This document shows, piece by piece, positions 10,084 through 20,447 of a DNA stretch of 64,000 bases. Below the pieces are notes generated by a model, which saw only the letters and a list, made by a program, of their open reading frames with translations, was not told the DNA's origin and did no database searches. The DNA is from Mimachlamys varia. Lineage: Eukaryota > Mollusca > Bivalvia > Pectinida > Pectinidae. The stretch is taken from positions 28,886,410 through 28,950,409 of the forward strand of contig OX392540.1 in NCBI GenBank assembly GCA_947623455.1. Direction: 5' to 3'. Made by a program: the position numbers and the translations under genes. Each line of letters starts with the position of its first letter. Position 1 is the first letter of the stretch.

Positions 10084-10300
10084 CTTGAAAAAATGACCCA
10101 GTAGAAAACTACCCACCATTGAAAGCTACGGCGGGTCACTTTTTCACAGGACGAATTACGGAAAAATCGAATGGGATTATTTTTCTACAGATGGCCGTGT
10201 ACGATTTCTACTGTTAAATAACGACCCCGGGTAACTTTTGCAACGTAGAATAATGACCCGGGTGGTATTTTATTGTCGGGTCACTTTTTCACGTTACACT
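10084..10300. mobile_element. Second element sharing the family F core
   Basis: The core 10,178-10,285 (TTTTTCTACAGATGGCCGTG, AATAACGACCCCGGGTAACT, AATGACCCGGGTGG) aligns closely with 9,533-9,636. The flanks are different and consist of AAAAAATGACCC on the left and GGGTCACTTTTT on the right, which are inverted to each other. It is best read as a related MITE whose ends differ from the neighbour 400 bp away. Confidence 0.55.
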
Positions 10301-10308
10301 GAAAAAGG

Positions 10309-10390
10309 CTTATATTTTCACTGCAAAATCTTATATTTCCACGGCAAAATCTTATTTTTTCACGGCAAAATCTTATATTTTCACTGCTCA
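10309..10390. repeat. 21-bp tandem repeat, four units
   Basis: CTTATATTTTCACTGCAAAAT-type units begin at 10,309, 10,330, 10,351 and 10,372, an exact 21-bp step. The following CACTGAAAATATAAG is an inverted half unit, so the array can fold back on itself. Confidence 0.8.
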
Positions 10391-10709
10391 TCACTGAAAA
10401 TATAAGTTTTATCAGTTTGATAATTTTCTATATTTCACTAGGAAAAATGTAATAAAATCTAATATTATACCTCATTCATTTAAGTTCCTATACGATTCTG
10501 AGTAGTTGCTCCGGTAAATATTATAGTATATTGGCCCGGAGTCAGGGACTACGGGCCGACGCTATAAATTTTGACGTCATAAATGAAGGATGACGTTATA
10601 GAAAATGAAGTGACGGCATCATTCCAGACAATGAGCAAAATGGCGTCTGACCTAATGGTCTGTTCTTATTGCATAGTATGTGGTCGTGTTGGGTAGATTC
10701 AGTTTAATA

Positions 10710-10824
10710 TAACAAATATTGCAAGTCACTTTGGGCTTCGCTTCTGTCCATATACATATTTTTGGGTGACTGACCAGTCCATAAACTCCCATATTGCCCT
10801 CAGTGCCATGCAATATTTGTTCAT
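10710..10824. repeat. Small inverted repeat
   Basis: AACAAATATTGCAAGTCAC at 10,711 is inverted as GTGCCATGCAATATTTGTT ending near 10,821. The arms are about 18 bp with a ~75-bp loop. It could be a short MITE, but no second copy is seen here. Confidence 0.4.
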
Positions 10825-11490
10825 TATTTCTGAGGACGAATATTTTTTTATATATGAAGTTGTGTATTTCTACATAACACCAACGAAATACATATATGTA
10901 GCACAGTTGTGATATTCAAGCGACAAGCACAAACTAGATTCATGACATAAAGCACAAAGGATACCATCAGTGAAACGTTTATATGATACCAGTTTCTGTG
11001 TAATGACTATTCTATTACTTGCATTCAACTAACCTCTACAAAAAGACAAGATATCATTTGTCATAAACAATTTGTTTGCACTTTATATGTTGTGACACAC
11101 ATTAACATATTTTTACATTTTTCTGGTATTTATGCATTTGGGTTTTTTTTTTTTTTTTTTTGTGATTGTCAATTTTTCATAATCTTGTTTTGCCCCAAAC
11201 GACATACATTTTGTAGGTGGTCCATATGCCGCTACATATAACACTCAAATCAAATATCGCCAGAGAAGGGCCTCTCAAAGGAAACTACATATTATGTAGT
11301 ACGACAATTTAGTGTTGTGATATCCTGCAGCTGGTCATTACCAAATGAAGTCAAAATATTTAAATTATTTGGACTTCTGCATGCAATAGACATAAATACA
11401 CAAAAAGTGTAAATACTTGATATATACTTATTGTTGTCTAACATTTTTGATAAGTTAGTTTTTTTTTATAAATAATTGATTATTAATAAA
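10825..11490. other. No recognised feature
   Basis: AT-rich sequence with a T run at 11,144-11,161. No repeat, coding or RNA signal is recognised. Confidence 0.4.
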
Positions 11491-11566
11491 GATGTCGTAA
11501 CACACACATATGCTGCACCTTTTAAATTTACTAACAGATACAGTATGCTGAAAGAATGAATTAATA
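11491..11566 (-). mobile_element. Family C partial unit
   Basis: GATGTCGTAACACACACATA followed by TGCTGCACCTTTTAAATTTA and ACAGTATGCTGAAAGAATGA matches the right arm of the 4.1-4.5 kb pair. It stops before the conserved GTCCTAGGAGGAC core. Confidence 0.65.
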
Positions 11567-11569
11567 TAT

Positions 11570-11612
11570 AGGGGATATTCAATGCTTTGCCGTTTAATAT
11601 CAAATATTTCAA
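11570..11612 (+). mobile_element. Family F end fragment
   Basis: GGGATATTCAATGCTTTGCC then GTTTAATATCAAATATTTCA match the left end of the element at 9,425. Only about 40 bp is left and there is no partner end nearby. Confidence 0.6.
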
Positions 11613-12163
11613 TGTAATAAATATTTTATTATCCTATGTGCTTGCTTTCCTTTTAAATAACACTATATTGGTGTACACTCTGTCAATTTTTACCTTTTGA
11701 TATATTACGTATGTACATTATAGTTTTTCCTAATAGTATTTTAAAGTATACCATCAGCATCCCTCCGTCTTAATATCTTTTCTTACCTTATTGTGGATGT
11801 ATATATCTTTGTCGCAATAATAGCTTTGATGAGCTAAGGCTGTTTTAAATATGTATGTAAACTAGATAACATGTATTGTATCGTATTCAAAAAGGTTTTA
11901 CTAACAGTCGTTTAACACACCGTGACTACGTGATCGTCGAATTCGCTTCAAGGGAGGTAATTCCAACAGCCTTGGACAAAAAACTGATTCACATCATAAC
12001 GAACTCTTAAACAATCACTCATTAAGTAAGTAAATCTTTATTTATTGGTTTATTTATTATTTATCGGGAATTTCAGTTATTTTGGTCGGCCTGAAAGTCT
12101 TGAAATTTGTCTGAATGGATGGATATACCGCTGGTACTTATGATTGCCTTCTAACATTGTAAT

Positions 12164-12362
12164 GGCAAACAAATTGGTGATGAATTTCATTATTTACTAG
12201 AAAACCCTGTATGCTCATAGAATTCTATATATAGATAAATACTATTGGTCAAGACCAAATGTTATTAAGTTCCATGATTTGATGAATACAACTAATACTA
12301 AAACATTAATGAAAATGTGTAATTTTATCAGAATAATTAACAACATGATTTGTCCTCCATAA
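12164..12362 (+). pseudogene. C-terminal fragment of a LINE ORF2-type protein
   Basis: Two overlapping frames give a LINE-like C terminus. Frame one from 12,164 reads GKQIGDEFHYLLENPVCS, then stops. A shift puts the rest in another frame from 12,204: YYWSRPNVIKFHDLMNTTNT and CNFIRIINN, ending at TAA 12,360-12,362. The 'GDEFHYLL' block followed by a 'RPN..KF..LMN' block is what I recall at the end of metazoan non-LTR retrotransposon polyproteins. The shift makes it inactive. The family name cannot be set without a search. Confidence 0.55.
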
Positions 12363-12512
12363 TACAAAATTAATGTAAATGTAATATTTTGAAACTGTGC
12401 TGTGTATCAACTACGAACACTACAATAATTGTATGTATTATATTGTAAATTTATTTTCTCTATGCATTGTGTTGTGAAAAAGAGAAATAAAATGAATTTG
12501 AATTTGAATTTA
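12363..12512 (+). mobile_element. LINE 3' UTR and tail
   Basis: It follows the stop of the LINE fragment directly. It contains AATAAA at 12,486-12,491 and ends in about three GAATTT units, the short tandem 3' tail typical of several non-LTR families in place of poly-A. This supports a 5'-truncated LINE insertion on the plus strand. Confidence 0.6.
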
Positions 12513-12832
12513 ACAAAACTATTTTCTCAAAGCGAATAATGAGTCGCTTTTATTAATTTTTGTTTGTTTCGCACTTGTTAGAATGAATTAAGAACATTTA
12601 CTATTATGCAAAACACATGTTTCAGAGGATCAAGAAAAATCAAGAAAAGTTTTTTAGTTTTTAAAATCTAAAACAAAGTGGGAAATAAATAACAGATTCG
12701 GATTCATACTTGATACGAAATCTCTAATTAATAGTACACGTCAGTACGAGAATAATTGACCTTTTTGTACATTATATTATTTCTTTAAGCTGATTTGTTT
12801 TAATTTTATCTTTGACGTGGACAATAAAGAAA

Positions 12833-13175
12833 CAGTGGTATAGCGGTAGGGCACCGGGCTTGAGATCCAATGGTTGCGAGTTCGTGTACCGGCCCCGGCA
12901 CTTGTGTTGTATCCTTGAGCAAGACACTTTACACTGCTTGTTCCAATCTACTCAGCTGTAAATGAGTACGTGGTTGTGCATTGCTAGAAATTGTAGATTA
13001 CTAGCTGTGAGCGCCGAAATGGCAGCACCGGTTGTACGATCCCTATGGAATGGAGAACAATATGTGCTGGTTGCTAAGGCCCTAAATCGCGGATAATGAT
13101 TTATGAATAGCTTTTTAGACGACCTTTAGGTAGTGAAAAGCATTATATATATAAGAACCTCGAATTTTTATTATC
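12833..13175 (+). mobile_element. tRNA-derived SINE (family D), copy 1
   Basis: The tRNA-like head has GTGGTATAGCGGTAGGGCAC (A box) and GGTTGCGAGTTCGTGTACC (B box, one substitution from GGTTCGANNCC spacing). A conserved body follows: TGTTGTATCCTTGAGCAAGA, TCAGCTGTAAATGAGTACG, GATGGCAGCACCGG-like. The 3' part has TGCTGGTTGCTAAGGCCCTA and ends AAGCATTATATATATAAGAA with a weak TTATTA tail. Copy 2 at 20,836 matches over the full length. Bodies of this sort are known conserved central domains of metazoan SINEs; I do not assign which one. Confidence 0.8.
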
Positions 13176-13238
13176 AAAACACGAATATATAGAATTGATG
13201 TATACTTTTGCTGTGAACTTTGTTTTGAAAGATTTTCC

Positions 13239-14157
13239 ACTATTTTCTAAAAATTAAAAATCCTTGGTTTTGCCAAGGTTTAAAATATCTACATAATTAC
13301 CTAATTTCACTTTGGTTATATGCAAAATTCTGTAATACTCTACTATCAAACGACCTCTTCATGTAACCCCACGGGTTACAGATGGTACCACTCCACTACT
13401 TTGTACTCTAGATCTTAACCTTTAGAACATCCCTGTTCTAGGCGATCTACCTGTAGAACATCCCTGTTCCAGGCGAGCGGTACCATCCCCTTACTCGTAG
13501 AACATCCCTGTTCTAGTCGTTTGATCGTGGAAAGGTCTTGTCTGTGATCAATCAAAATACCTCGAACTTCTATAAATACCATGACAAGACTAAAACTACA
13601 ACAGCTGAGAAGTAATTCCCAAGGCCAAATATTTTTGTAAATATTATGTCAGATTTATTATTATATGTATCTTGATGTCTAATATGTATGTTGATGTTAT
13701 TGGTTATGTACTGTACAATATTCAATGTCATTCTGTTGTATGTGTGGATAGACACATTTGTGCAATACCTTTCATATATATATATTATATATACATGTAT
13801 GCTGATCACTGTGTGGTAATATCTGTCTATAGAATAAATCGACATTCTCCCGTTCATATCTGAGTTTGTTAATTTACTGTACATGTAGGTACATAGGCTA
13901 TACTAGTACTCTCAGGCGTACACTCGCTCAATACAGAACTACTGTACTATTCAACAGAGCAAGATTTATAAATTTTTAATTATACGGTACATATAATTGT
14001 GTTTATTCAGCTTGTGATAATCTATTAAGTCAATAATCTATTTTTGTTAAGTATACATGCACTTAACATATACATATACTCTAAAAGTAAATCAAAGTTG
14101 ATCACTTGTTTGACTCATTATTTATACAATACTAAACTAATTGCATAGACCAGTATG
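13239..14157. repeat. 918-bp direct repeat, copy 1 (LTR-like)
   Basis: It starts at TATTTTCTAAAAATTAAAAA and ends at TTGCATAGACCAGTAT. It is repeated 1,218 bp downstream with only about five differences by eye (for example GATCTACC/GATCAACC, ATACCTCG/ATTCCTCG, GTTTGTTAAT/GTTTGATAAT). It contains paired regulatory-like palindromes, a TATA box at 13,571 and AATAAA at 13,833, the order expected in an LTR. It lacks TG...CA ends, and I find no target-site duplication, primer-binding site or gag/pol. A plain tandem duplication remains possible. Confidence 0.85.
13363..13580 (+). promoter_or_regulatory. Promoter-like cluster: palindromes and TATA box
   Basis: GTAACCCCACGGGTTAC (13,363-13,379) is a perfect 7+7 palindrome. 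AGAACATCCCTGTTCT occurs at 13,424 and 13,499, and as AGAACATCCCTGTTCC at 13,455. These look like steroid-receptor half sites (AGAACA/TGTTCT) but with a 4-bp spacer rather than the canonical 3. TATAAATA follows at 13,571. The cluster is preserved in copy 2 at +1,218 bp. Binding by a receptor is inference only. Confidence 0.5.
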
Positions 14158-14456
14158 GGCTATACATTTACATCGAACTCTAGACAGCATGTATAATTAT
14201 ACTATAACCTTTGAACCCTATAGGAGAATAGGGACAGCCAATCAGGGCCTACCGTTTTGTCACGTGACCTGATTAATTAGTAATCAGCGTCCTTTAGAAA
14301 ATGCTGTTCAGTGATACAGACGTGTTGTCTAACTAGAACCTGTTTCAATTTTTTCTATATCCACCACCATCCCCACCACACACCATCTAATGATGGGGAA
14401 TTACTTCTCATGATCATGAAATCCTTGGGGACTCGCACTCACACTTCAAATTTTTA
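14158..14456. other. Spacer between the 918-bp direct repeats
   Basis: About 300 bp of unique sequence. It has CACGTG (14,261) and ATTAATTAGTAAT, and GGGAATTACTTCTCATGATC at 14,397, whose complement TGAGAAGTAATTCCC occurs at 13,608 and 14,826 inside the repeats. It has no coding capacity, so if this is an LTR element its internal region is almost empty. Confidence 0.6.
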
Positions 14457-15375
14457 ACTATTTTCTAAAAATTAAAAATCCTTGGTTTTGCCAAGGTTTA
14501 AAATATCTACATAATTACCTAATTTCACTTTGGTTATATGCAAAATTCTGTAATACTCTACTATCAAACGACCTCTTCATGTAACCCCACGGGTTACAGA
14601 TGGTACCACTCCACTACTTTGTACTCTAGATCTTAACCTTTAGAACATCCCTGTTCTAGGCGATCAACCTGTAGAACATCCCTGTTCCAGGCGAGCGGTA
14701 CCATCCCCTTACTCGTAGAACATCCCTGTTCTAGTCGTTTGATCGTGGAAAGGTCTTGTCTGTGATCAATCAAAATTCCTCGAACTTCTATAAATACCAT
14801 GACAAGACTAAAACTACAACAGCTGAGAAGTAATTCCCAAGGCCAAATATTTTTGTAAATATTATGTCAGATTTATTATTATATGTATCTTGATGTCTAA
14901 TATGTATGTTGATGTTATTGGTTATGTACTGTACAATATTCAATGTCATTCTGTTGTATGTGTGGATAGACACATTTGTGCAATACCTTTCATATATATG
15001 TATTATATATACATGTATGCTGATCACTGTGTGGTAATATCTGTCTATAGAATAAATCGACATTCTCCCGTTCATATCTGAGTTTGATAATTTACTGTAC
15101 ATGTAGGTACATAGGCTATACTAGTACTCTCAGGCGTACACTCGCTCAATACAGAACTACTGTACTATTCAACAGAGCAAGATTTATAAATTTTTAATTA
15201 TACGGTACATATAATTGTGTTTATTCAGCTTGTGATAATCTATTAAGTCAATAATCTATTTTTGTTAAGTATACATGCACTTAACATATACATATACTCT
15301 AAAAGTAAATCAAAATTGATCACTTGTTTGACTCATTATTTATACAATACTAAACTAATTGCATAGACCAGTATA
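14457..15375. repeat. 918-bp direct repeat, copy 2 (LTR-like)
   Basis: Near-identical to 13,239-14,157. The AGAACATCCCTGTTCT sites are at 14,642, 14,673 (final C) and 14,717, the TATA box at 14,789 and AATAAA at 15,051. It ends at GACCAGTAT and is joined directly to a family A RT fragment (ATACGAGGCTGAATTC), which is unrelated to the sequence after copy 1. Confidence 0.85.
14581..14798 (+). promoter_or_regulatory. Promoter-like cluster, second copy
   Basis: Same palindromes and TATAAATA as at 13,363-13,580, with no change in any of the four palindromic sites. Conservation is expected from the recent duplication alone and does not show function. Confidence 0.45.
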
Positions 15376-15571
15376 CGAGTATACGAGGCTGAATTCGAAT
15401 TTGCTAATCAGGACAGGTAACAAAAACCTTGCCAAATCTTTTAATTTTACTTTCAGATATATCGACGATTTCTGGTCTATAAACAACAAGAAGTTTGCTG
15501 ACCACGTCGATCATATATTTAATAAAGTCCGACTTTGTGCAATGAAGAAAATGCGTAGATCTTTATATTAA
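15376..15571 (+). pseudogene. Family A RT fragment with intact YIDD box
   Basis: It reads YEAEF in one frame (15,382), then after a shift LIRTGNKNLAKSFNFTF, RYIDDFWSINNKKFADHVDH. YIDD is encoded at 15,458-15,469, the RT catalytic motif with its two aspartates. The same segment at 52,040-52,210 has lost the motif. The reading ends at TAA 15,569. The family A 3' part does not follow directly; a separate copy starts 460 bp on. The protein resembles YIDD RTs that I recall in many invertebrate and fish genomes (Penelope-like or non-LTR; class not assigned). Confidence 0.75.
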
Positions 15572-15779
15572 ATTTTCAAATATCTAAATATCTGTTTCTG
15601 TCCGTCTAGTTAATTGAATACTATTTGATTACCGGGTAATACTTTTGAGCAGATGAGAAAATAATTGCACGCATGAGAGATGAACAATCAACGTAAACCT
15701 TACGTTCACAATTGCGTAAGGGGAGGTAATTCATAAAGAAGGTTATAAAATATATGCAAATGAATTTACACCATGATTT

Positions 15780-16008
15780 CCGATATGCAAAATGTGCTCA
15801 TAACAAACAGTCCGAGAGGGTGGATGGTGGGCGAGAACAAACGTCGTCTTACTCCGGAACTCAGTACAGGACGGTTGTGTTAGAAGTGAGCAGGTACTCA
15901 GGGTACCGGCAACATGCGTAGTCCGGCAAACCACTCCCTCACCCACGAGCCCTGACCACTCCGGCGAAAGGCAAGTGTGTCAACCACTGCACCGGCCTCA
16001 ATATGACC
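15780..16008 (-). mobile_element. Probable tRNA-derived SINE, diverged
   Basis: On the minus strand, GGCCGGTGCAGTGGTTGACA, CACTTGCCTTTCGCCGGAGT and GGTCAGGGCTCGTGGG (complement of about 15,940-15,998) have the layout of a tRNA head with an A box and a worn B box. The following TTCCGGAGTAAGACG and TTGTTCTCGCCCACCATCC resemble the body of bivalve SINEs that I recall. It is distinct from family D. No second copy is present. Confidence 0.45.
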
Positions 16009-16036
16009 CGTCCATATTTACCATGGAGCTGCATAT

Positions 16037-16361
16037 CATCGAGGAATATTCTGTATCTTTGTGTGATATGAAGATGGACGTTTTTGAGTTTGCTTGTTAG
16101 TGTGTTTACTTGTTGTGATGACAATAATGACTCGGTTCTCATTTTGAGGATTGATGCTTACTTGGTTGTGACCAAGACTTACATGGCGGGTGTCGTCGAT
16201 GAAGCAGAAGACGCTTACTTTTCCGGAACACCTGGTCTTATTCTCTTGTGCTTTTACGAGAGTCTCTATGTAAATCTTTCCTTTGTTCCTATTTTGCCCC
16301 TAGTTTAATCGATTTTGAGTTAGGATTATGGTTTTGTTGACGCTTTGGTATTCTCTGATTA
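16037..16361 (+). mobile_element. Family A copy: RT C terminus plus complete 3' region
   Basis: It begins inside the RT C terminus (EEYSVSLCDMKMDVFEFAC, stop at 16,099). It then has the whole family 3' region: GATGACAATAATGACTCGG, TTCTCATTTTGAGGATTG, TACATGGCGGGTGTCGTCGA, GAACACCTGGTCTTATTCTC, CCCCTAGTTTAATCGATTTT and TGACGCTTTGGTATTCTCTG. A second frame stays open across the 3' region for 75 codons (16,084-16,308), ending at the TAA of CCTAGTTTAATCG. It is one of the best preserved copies. Confidence 0.85.
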
Positions 16362-16880
16362 TTGTTTTTTACGGTGCATAAAACATATTTTACTCTGGTT
16401 TGTTGAGCCCCTGTAAATATAAAAATGTTAACACGAGTTGTCGTCCTTACTTTTCTAAACAAAGTCTACATCTTATACTCATATTCTTTGCATACACGTT
16501 ACACATTTTACAAACTGTCTGTGCATTTGATTTTTACGCAACAAAGATTATCATTGAAATAAGAGAGATCTTATCTGATGTTCCACTACGGATAAAATCT
16601 TACGGATTACCCCGCCAATGCCAATTTCCGTAGTTCGATACGGATGTACAACGGGGGAACTACGGGGTTTGGTGTATCTACCAAGGATAACACAGGAAAG
16701 GGGCCATTTGGCTGTATTGATGAAATCGGATACATGTATTGCGCATGTTTTCGTCGCGCTTAATTCACTAAATATAGCCGTTTACGTGTGGACTTGAATC
16801 CGAATCAGTCTGCACTTTTTCAGTTTTTGGTCAAGGTTTTACAGGAAAAACCATATTTTCTATCAATATGAATGCAACAT
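16362..16880. other. No recognised feature
   Basis: The open frame 16,400-16,633 (+, 77 codons) is not recognised. The stretch with GGGGAACTACGGGGTTTGG (16,655) is somewhat GC-richer but has stops in all frames. Confidence 0.4.
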
Positions 16881-17490
16881 TCCCAGCGGTCGTCACTCTA
16901 TTTCACCAAGTTTAGTTTATATCGTCCGTATTTCGTGAGGTCATCTGACCGGAAGTGTCAGAATGACCTATGGCCATCGTGCTTCGTCCGTCCACCGTGC
17001 ATCGACCTCTTCTCAATAACCGAAAGGCACAAAATGCTGATAATACACACAATTGTATTCATAATACACGCCGGAATGAAGGGCTACCAAGTTTGTTGAA
17101 ATGAATTATCTTGACCCACTTTCAATATAACAATGGTCAACTGTCTTTAAATATTCTAAACAACTTCTTCTCCATTACTTTGTTTGTGCAAATGAATGAC
17201 CTTGATCTACTTTCAAGGTTACATGGATCAAATGTCTTCAAACTTCAAGAAACTTTTTCTCAATAACCGATCGGCATTTGGTAATGCTATTTAGTATGTT
17301 GCATGCTGCTATAAAAGGGCTCTCAGATTTGTTCAAATCAATGACCTTGACCTAAATTCAATGTCATATGGGGCAATTGTCTAAAAAATAATCCAGAAAC
17401 TTCTTTTTCAATAGCCGAACTGGAAAATGAGACTACCAAATTTGTTCAAATGAATGACCTTGACCCACTTTCAATAATGAATCGACAGTG
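16881..17490 (+). repeat. Family E: irregular tandem of 'AATGACCTTGACC' blocks
   Basis: AAATGAATGACCTTGACCCA-type blocks recur at about 17,100, 17,190, 17,337 and 17,447, separated by CTTCTTCTCAATAACCGA-type blocks. Spacing is 90-150 bp, so units have gained or lost sequence. The upstream part has GAGGTCATCTGACCGGAAGT. I recall this block order as a common bivalve repeat; a fragment lies at 40,935. Confidence 0.65.
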
Positions 17491-18976
17491 TTACAAATAG
17501 GATACAAATTGAATTCTACGGTCATTTCAGGGTGACAGGTGGCTACTATCTCAATTTGGAAACTAAGGTTTGTTTTTCTAGTATTTTTATTTACATTTAT
17601 CTTCTCCTTGTCTGTAATTTTTCACATTTACTGATTGGGACTGACAGAAAAAATGACTGACTTGTGTCAATCTTGGATTTTGACCCGTAAATTTTGTTTC
17701 GTTTATAAAACATCTTCGTCTTGTAACGATGCTTCTCCATAAAACGGTGATAGTTATAGATCATGTGGTGGGGCTTGCGCAGAGCCTTGATTACAAAAAT
17801 AGTTTTTTGGTTAGGTTACTTCTCGGAAAGAACTTGATGGATCTTGCTCTAATTTTCAAGTAACGTTCAATTTGCTCTAATAACCCTTTACATACCATCG
17901 ATCCCTACAAAAGTCATCTTTTTGACAGCTTTTAAAATAATATTAGTAATAGATATTACCAGGATTTCGTAAAACGTTATGCATTTCTGATACAAAAACA
18001 TTTGTCAAAGTAGCGAATAATTTATGACTTTATGAGATTTAAGTGAATCTACAGGATTATTTGCTTTTGATTTAAGTCATTGGAATATTTAATAGTTAAA
18101 TTTAGAATTATAAAGGATAAGAAACACAAGACAAGCGGTCATATTGTGTAGATCTGATATCAACTCCCCTTACTGTTGATTGTGCGAGTTTTAAAGGCGC
18201 CGCGTCGAAGTCCCTTCATCATGCACGGAAGGCAATTTACGACAAAGCAGTGCTTTCTCGGATAATGTCTGGGCCAAGTATCGGTGTGTATACAAATGTT
18301 CTGCCACAAACGTTCACAATACCCATTAACAAGCGGTAATTAAGCTTTCCAAAATAATACATTTCTCGTAACAACGAAATAGATTTCCCATTACAAAGAA
18401 ATAGATTCCCCGATGCCGCATTTAACAACATCGGTAGGAGTTCGTTTATTGTCGAACCTGAGTGCCGCGTACATTTAGAGTTGGTCAAGTGACCGGTGGA
18501 GACATGGCGGCATCGACCTGATCGCTAGTTTTTACTAGGCGGTGCCTTGTGCCTTGTATTCATTAGAAAATTTTCAGTTTTGGAAAATTTTAAAGTTGAA
18601 TTATAGGGATATATCTGAATTTCTTTCTGTCGGATTTGCTTCCAATTCTCCTCCTAATCTTCACTTTTAAGGCTTTCTTTCCATCATCGACTTATCGTAG
18701 AAGGATGAAATAGCTGTGTGTAGTTTTATTCATTATTTTGTTTCGGCTAAATCATATTCTAATTTAGAAAGGTTTTGTTCCTGTAATATGCTTAAACTCA
18801 TTTATAAATTATAGTAAATTATCAAATATACAGCCAGATAACCTTAGTCCTTTGAAAAGAGTATTGCCCTTTTCATAACCTTCTGCTTAAATGAAAAAAT
18901 GTTGATTATATTAATTTCATACTTTAAAAAAATGTTGCCTTTGTCAATTAAAAAATGACATTATTACCACATACAT
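17491..18976. other. No recognised feature
   Basis: About 1.5 kb without a shared repeat. The open frame 18,237-18,488 (-, 83 codons) covers the most GC-rich part but lacks an ATG and matches nothing I know. Confidence 0.4.
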
Positions 18977-19155
18977 GGTGAACCTTTTTTAATTTAGTAT
19001 GAGATACAGTATGCCGAAGAATTAAACTGCATCATACATGTACAGATGTTTCGTTCTTCTAGGACTCTTCAGTGATATTTTGGGCTAAATGTTTGGATTG
19101 AAAATTTCTTATATAGAAACAGAAAGGTCAGGTGCGTAAAACCCCCTTTAATTTA
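18977..19155 (-). mobile_element. Family C single unit
   Basis: TGGTGAACCTTTTTTAATTT, ACAGTATGCCGAAGAATTAA, CAGATGTTTCGTTCTTCTAG, GACTCTTCAGTGATATTTTG and AACAGAAAGGTCAGGTGCGT match the right arm of the 4.1-4.5 kb pair in order, including the outer end that arm lacks. The (GT)n/TTACGTCAT inner end is missing. Confidence 0.7.
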
Positions 19156-20050
19156 TATATATTTAGAAAAAAATCAAATTAGAACTGTATAATTTAAAAT
19201 AGTGTAATTTAGGAAATTAATGCATGGACCAAAATAAAGAGATTTGAGCGACCATACTGTTAACTTCGATAAAGAACATATCTAAATTGGTTGAAACTCG
19301 GATGTTCTCGGATGCTGTCTGGTCGCATGGTTCGTAATTGGGGAAATTCTGTCCCGCCCCGTTACAAAAAAAACGATCGCGAGGTGTACTAGTGTACCAG
19401 GATTTACACATTATTTTTCCTTTTTAAAAATGTTTACATTAATTTCGGAGTGTAACAAAGTAGTTGCAAATGAAAATGTTTCCCATATCAATTCAATAAT
19501 CATGATAATTCTCTATTCAGGCTACATGTATATACATTGTACGTTGTACTACCACAAACCTCATATATTTCGTTGACTTGCTTCTTTTACGATCTTGCAA
19601 CACGCTCGCTTCGCCATGTTATTATTTTTCGTTTTCACGAACAAAACGCTTGCATGACTTCAGTTAATTTATGTAAAAGTTACGACCCGTAAACAAATAA
19701 CTTCTAAAATTATATATCAATCATGTTTGCTGACGCTTTGAACTAGTGGTTTTAGAGAAAGTGTATGATTTGTAGCACGTTTTCTGAAAATGGGACTTTC
19801 TGGGATATTTTTAAACACTTGTCAGCAACATTTACCTTTTTAACTTGCTCTGAACATTAAGGATGACAAAACTAACCATTTCTGCATTATTGCTATATGG
19901 TAAAAACGAATTGAATGAGGAAAACACGGGAGAAATCGATAGTTTGTTTCCAAGGGTGAGATAAAGTGACGATGCAACATGGATTTAAACCAAAAAAAGA
20001 AGGTGGTTAAGCCCTAACATGAAGCCGTCACGAACTTTCCTTCCATGTAC
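19156..20050. other. No recognised feature
   Basis: AT-rich, no shared repeats. The longest frame (19,217-19,411, -) is 64 codons and unremarkable. Confidence 0.4.
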
Positions 20051-20057
20051 ATGTATG

Positions 20058-20447
20058 TATGGTGAAACCTCTCTATTACGACCAACTTACGACCGCACCA
20101 AAGTGGTCTTAATAGCGTTATGGTCTGAATACAGAGGTCAACCATGCAGACAGATTTCTCTAAAATCCACTTGTTGACATTAACTAATATACAGGCTTTA
20201 TAATGTTGAACATACAGTAATTGTAACTGATTAGACAATTTGACACCAAAATACAGCTTACTGATCTGACACTTGACAGGTGTACATAGTGGAATACACA
20301 CTAGGTGAATATGTGTTTGGTCGATGGTCTGAGTAGTGATGTGAAAGTGGTATTTGGGACTTTTCGAAACTGGTCTTAAGAGCGAGGTTATCTTAATAGT
20401 GAGGTGGTCTTAATTTTGAGGTGGTCTTTAAGCAAGGTTTCACTGTA
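20058..20447. mobile_element. Pogo/Tigger-like MITE, ~390 bp, TA-flanked
   Basis: The left end TATGGTGAAACCTCTCTATT mirrors the right end AAGGTTTCACTGTA, with TA at both borders. The subterminal motifs GTGGTCTTAATAG and GAGGTGGTCTTAATTTTG are repeated, the usual arrangement in pogo-type non-autonomous elements whose ends read CAGTNAAACCTC. No transposase remains. A 95-codon minus-strand frame across it is fortuitous. Confidence 0.7.

Noticed and set aside
13570..13884. 104-codon minus-strand frame, repeated identically at 14,788-15,102
   Set aside because: Its identity in two places only reflects the recent 918-bp duplication. Composition is Tyr/Ile-rich as expected from AT-rich DNA, and the plus strand is open in parallel.
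20014..20301. 95-codon minus-strand frame
   Set aside because: It lies across the pogo-like MITE and its flank, without any transposase motif.
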